The notes under the pieces: model-generated | Told to the model about the DNA's origin: nothing | The model's input: only the letters and a program-made list of their open reading frames with translations | Database searches by the model: none | From: Pseudomonadota bacterium | GTDB taxonomy: Bacteria > Desulfobacterota > Desulfobacteria > Desulfobacterales > ETH-SRB1 | Direction of reading: 5' to 3' | DNA: 7,144 nucleotides | NCBI GenBank assembly: GCA_018897415.1 | Contig: JAHIKR010000052.1 | Span: forward strand, 1-7,144 | Program-made: the position numbers and the translations under genes | Shown here: positions 5,674 through 7,144 of the stretch, piece by piece | How positions within the stretch are numbered: the first letter of the stretch is position 1 | How the letters are laid out: every line of letters begins with the position of its first letter

Positions 5674-6876
5674 ATGATTAAAATTCAGGAAATAAAAAAA
5701 TCATTTCTTGTCTCTATTTGGTTTATGTTTTTGACATTTCCCATAATGGTAATTCGCGTCAATCCTATAGAGAAAGTTGTTGAATGGCGCTGGGGAAACA
5801 TGCTCGTTGTGGGAATCGGCAGTTTTTTGCTCTCCTTTGTCTGGCGTTATATGCTGAAAAAAAAGGAGACAGGGGAAAAACGTACTGAAACCTATGAACT
5901 GGGAAAAACTTCTTTCATTCAGAGGATATTGGAAGAACCCAAACTTTATATTCCTTTGCTGATAGGCTTAACTATTATCGCAGTCGCTTTTCCTTTTATT
6001 TTTTCCATGTATCAGACCAATATAATGACAACTGCTTTAATGTATGTTGTTCTTGGTCTAGGTCTTAATATCGTGGTGGGTCTTGCCGGGTTGCTTGATC
6101 TTGGATATGTTGCCTTTTATGCTGTAGGCGCCTACAGTTATGCATTATTGAACCACCATTTTGGCCTTGGTTTCTGGTCGGTACTCCCGATAGGAGCTGT
6201 TTTAGGTTTTATTTTTGGCATACTCCTAGGTTTCCCTGTACTTCGTTTGAGAGGCGACTATCTTGCCATTGTTACGCTTGGGTTTGGAGAAATAATCAGG
6301 CTTGTATTGGAAAACTGGAATGAATTCTCTTTTGGCCCAAGCGGCATTGCCAATATTGATAGACCGGCTTTTTTTGGTATCCAATTTTCTCTTCAGACAG
6401 CAACCATATATCTTTACTTTCTTATGATCTGTCTCGCCATATTTACAATCATTGTGGTTAACAGACTGCAGAATTCAAGGATAGGCAGAGCATGGATAGC
6501 ATTGAGAGAGGACGAAATAGCATGCCAGGCTATGGGAATTGACAAAACCAGGACAAAACTGACGGCCTTTGCACTTGGTGCAACATGGGCTGGAATGGTT
6601 GGTGTAATATTTGCCGCCAAAACTACTTTTATTAATCCCGCAAGTTTCACATTCCTTGAATCAGCCATGATACTTTCAATCGTAGTATTGGGAGGTATGG
6701 GTTCGATTGTAGGCGTTATTATCGGAGCTTTAATCCTGATCCTTCTGCCAGAATATCTCAGGGCTTTTTCTGACTACAGAATGCTGCTTTTCGGAGCCAT
6801 AATGGTTATTATGATGGTGTTCCGACCCCAGGGCATAATTGCCAACATACGCCGCAGGTATAAATTTAATGAATAA
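5674..6876 (+). CDS. livM: Branched-chain amino acid ABC transporter permease LivM
   Basis: LivM is the second channel subunit, pairing with LivH in the inner membrane. The 400 residues are similar to E. coli LivM (about 425) and include the N-terminal extension that many short homologues lack: two hydrophobic spans at about 11-28 and 42-58, then a charged linker (60-90). The permease core runs from about 92 to 385 with the hallmark motifs YVVLGLGLNIVVGLAGLLDL (124-143), GYVAFYAVGAY (144-154) and FPVLRLRGDYLAIVTLGFGE (187-206). It also has the cytoplasmic ATPase-docking loop SRIGRAWIALREDEIACQAM (268-287) and ends with VLGGMGSIVGVIIGA (338-352) and FRPQGI (383-388). The start ATG has only a weak GGA (5663-5665) in front. 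The gene is 359 bases after livH because of the inserted element, so its expression may depend on read-through. livG and livF, which usually follow, are not seen before 7144. Confidence 0.95.
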   Translation: MIKIQEIKKSFLVSIWFMFLTFPIMVIRVNPIEKVVEWRWGNMLVVGIGSFLLSFVWRYMLKKKETGEKRTETYELGKTSFIQRILEEPKLYIPLLIGLTIIAVAFPFIFSMYQTNIMTTALMYVVLGLGLNIVVGLAGLLDLGYVAFYAVGAYSYALLNHHFGLGFWSVLPIGAVLGFIFGILLGFPVLRLRGDYLAIVTLGFGEIIRLVLENWNEFSFGPSGIANIDRPAFFGIQFSLQTATIYLYFLMICLAIFTIIVVNRLQNSRIGRAWIALREDEIACQAMGIDKTRTKLTAFALGATWAGMVGVIFAAKTTFINPASFTFLESAMILSIVVLGGMGSIVGVIIGALILILLPEYLRAFSDYRMLLFGAIMVIMMVFRPQGIIANIRRRYKFNE

Positions 6877-6878
6877 TA

Positions 6879-6928
6879 TGGCATCCTTCATTTTGTAGTT
6901 TACACTTTTTCAATATTTACGGATGCCA
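6879..6928. repeat. 8-bp perfect inverted repeat just after livM
   Basis: TGGCATCC (6879-6886) and GGATGCCA (6921-6928) are exact reverse complements separated by 34 AT-rich bases. The stem is short for its loop and no U-tract follows, so it is unlikely to be a terminator. It may be a remnant of a small inserted sequence, or chance. Confidence 0.4.
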
Positions 6929-7009
6929 GCAGTTAGCAGTTAGCAGTTAGCTATTAGGTAAAAAACGTATTAGAAATGGACTGTTAAGCTAAAAGCTAAC
7001 GGCTAATTG
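6929..7009. repeat. Seven-base-periodic palindromic repeat (hairpin-forming)
   Basis: The left arm is GCAGTTA three times in tandem (6929-6949) followed by GCTATTA. The right arm has the opposite-strand version as GCTAAAA, GCTAACG, GCTAATT (6988-7008). Aligning 6930-6952 with the reverse complement of 6987-7009 gives 19 matches in 23, and one mismatch is a G-U wobble in RNA. The 34-base middle is unpaired. A tandem array mirrored in both arms is typical of dispersed palindromic repeats rather than of a gene-specific regulator. It could also act as a weak transcription or processing signal at the end of livM mRNA. Confidence 0.65.
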
Positions 7010-7013
7010 TTGA

Positions 7014-7060
7014 GTGCCACAACATCGTGGACACTATTTTGTGCCATGACATCGTGGACA
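7014..7060. repeat. Two near-identical 20-mers, possible end of an insertion sequence
   Basis: GTGCCACAACATCGTGGACA (7014-7033) and GTGCCATGACATCGTGGACA (7041-7060) agree at 18 of 20 positions with a 27-base period. Each unit is itself partly palindromic (CCAC against GTGG). Repeated 20-mers like this near a terminus are a known feature of some insertion sequences, whose transposase binds tandem subterminal sites. If so, the transposase gene would lie beyond the right edge. The remaining bases 7061-7144 contain no gene that I can support. The IS reading is inference. Confidence 0.5.
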
Positions 7061-7144
7061 AAATTAAAAACAGTCTATATTTCTCTATCAATTTAAAGCA
7101 CTTTAAGATTTCTGGTTCAAATTTATAAAAAGAGCTATAGCCAG

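Noticed and set aside
6414..6668. Leftward open frame opposite livM
   Set aside because: It is antisense to a conserved part of LivM and has no independent support.
6879..6928. Rho-independent terminator after livM
   Set aside because: The 8-bp stem has a 34-base loop and no following T tract, so it does not fit an intrinsic terminator.
6929..7060. CRISPR array
   Set aside because: The repeats are 7-mers without spacers and a single pair of 20-mers with a 7-base gap. Neither matches CRISPR repeat-spacer dimensions.
6996..7142. Leftward open frame of about 49 codons entering from the right edge
   Set aside because: It reads through the duplicated 20-mers and the palindromic repeat, giving repeated STM-WH segments. 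It looks like a by-product of the repeats, though the C-terminus of a gene beyond the edge cannot be fully excluded.

Overview
The window looks like a piece of a Gram-negative chromosome of moderate to low GC, most plausibly from a Desulfobacterota (deltaproteobacterial) sulfate-reducer relative. That placement is an inference from protein style, the nadK-recN pairing and the kinds of short repeats present; I cannot name a species.

Left part (1-424): the 3' end of a rightward gene for a small protein that resembles the C-terminal half of a P-II (GlnB-like) domain. Next come about 75 bases of non-coding sequence with a short tandem repeat. Then there is a 28-codon leftward fragment that looks like the membrane N-terminus of a lost gene, once coupled to recN. 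This junction looks rearranged.

Middle left (424-3039, minus strand): two housekeeping genes, nadK (NAD kinase) followed by recN (SMC-like DNA repair ATPase), 66 bases apart and probably co-transcribed. nadK is best read from a TTG start behind a good Shine-Dalgarno sequence.

Divergent region (about 3040-3244): a strong sigma70-type promoter for the rightward operon and a weaker candidate promoter for nadK share a palindromic -35 element, TTGACTCAA.

Right part (3245-6876, plus strand): livK-livH-livM, encoding the binding lipoprotein and both membrane subunits of a branched-chain amino acid (Leu/Ile/Val) ABC importer of the HAAT family. LivK would capture the amino acid outside the inner membrane, and a LivH/LivM pair would form the channel. 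The two ATPases (LivG, LivF) are not in the window. livH and livM are separated by a non-coding mobile element of about 335 bp. It has 17-bp perfect terminal inverted repeats, a second inner pair of 28-bp inverted repeats and a likely AATT target duplication: a MITE-like insertion at the livH stop codon.

Right end (6877-7144): no gene, but three different repeat structures in a row. These are an 8-bp inverted repeat, a 7-nt-periodic palindrome and two near-identical 20-mers that resemble the end of an insertion sequence. The recognisable genes are ordinary; the unusual content is the small mobile and repeat DNA that breaks up the liv operon. I found no convincing undescribed multi-gene system.
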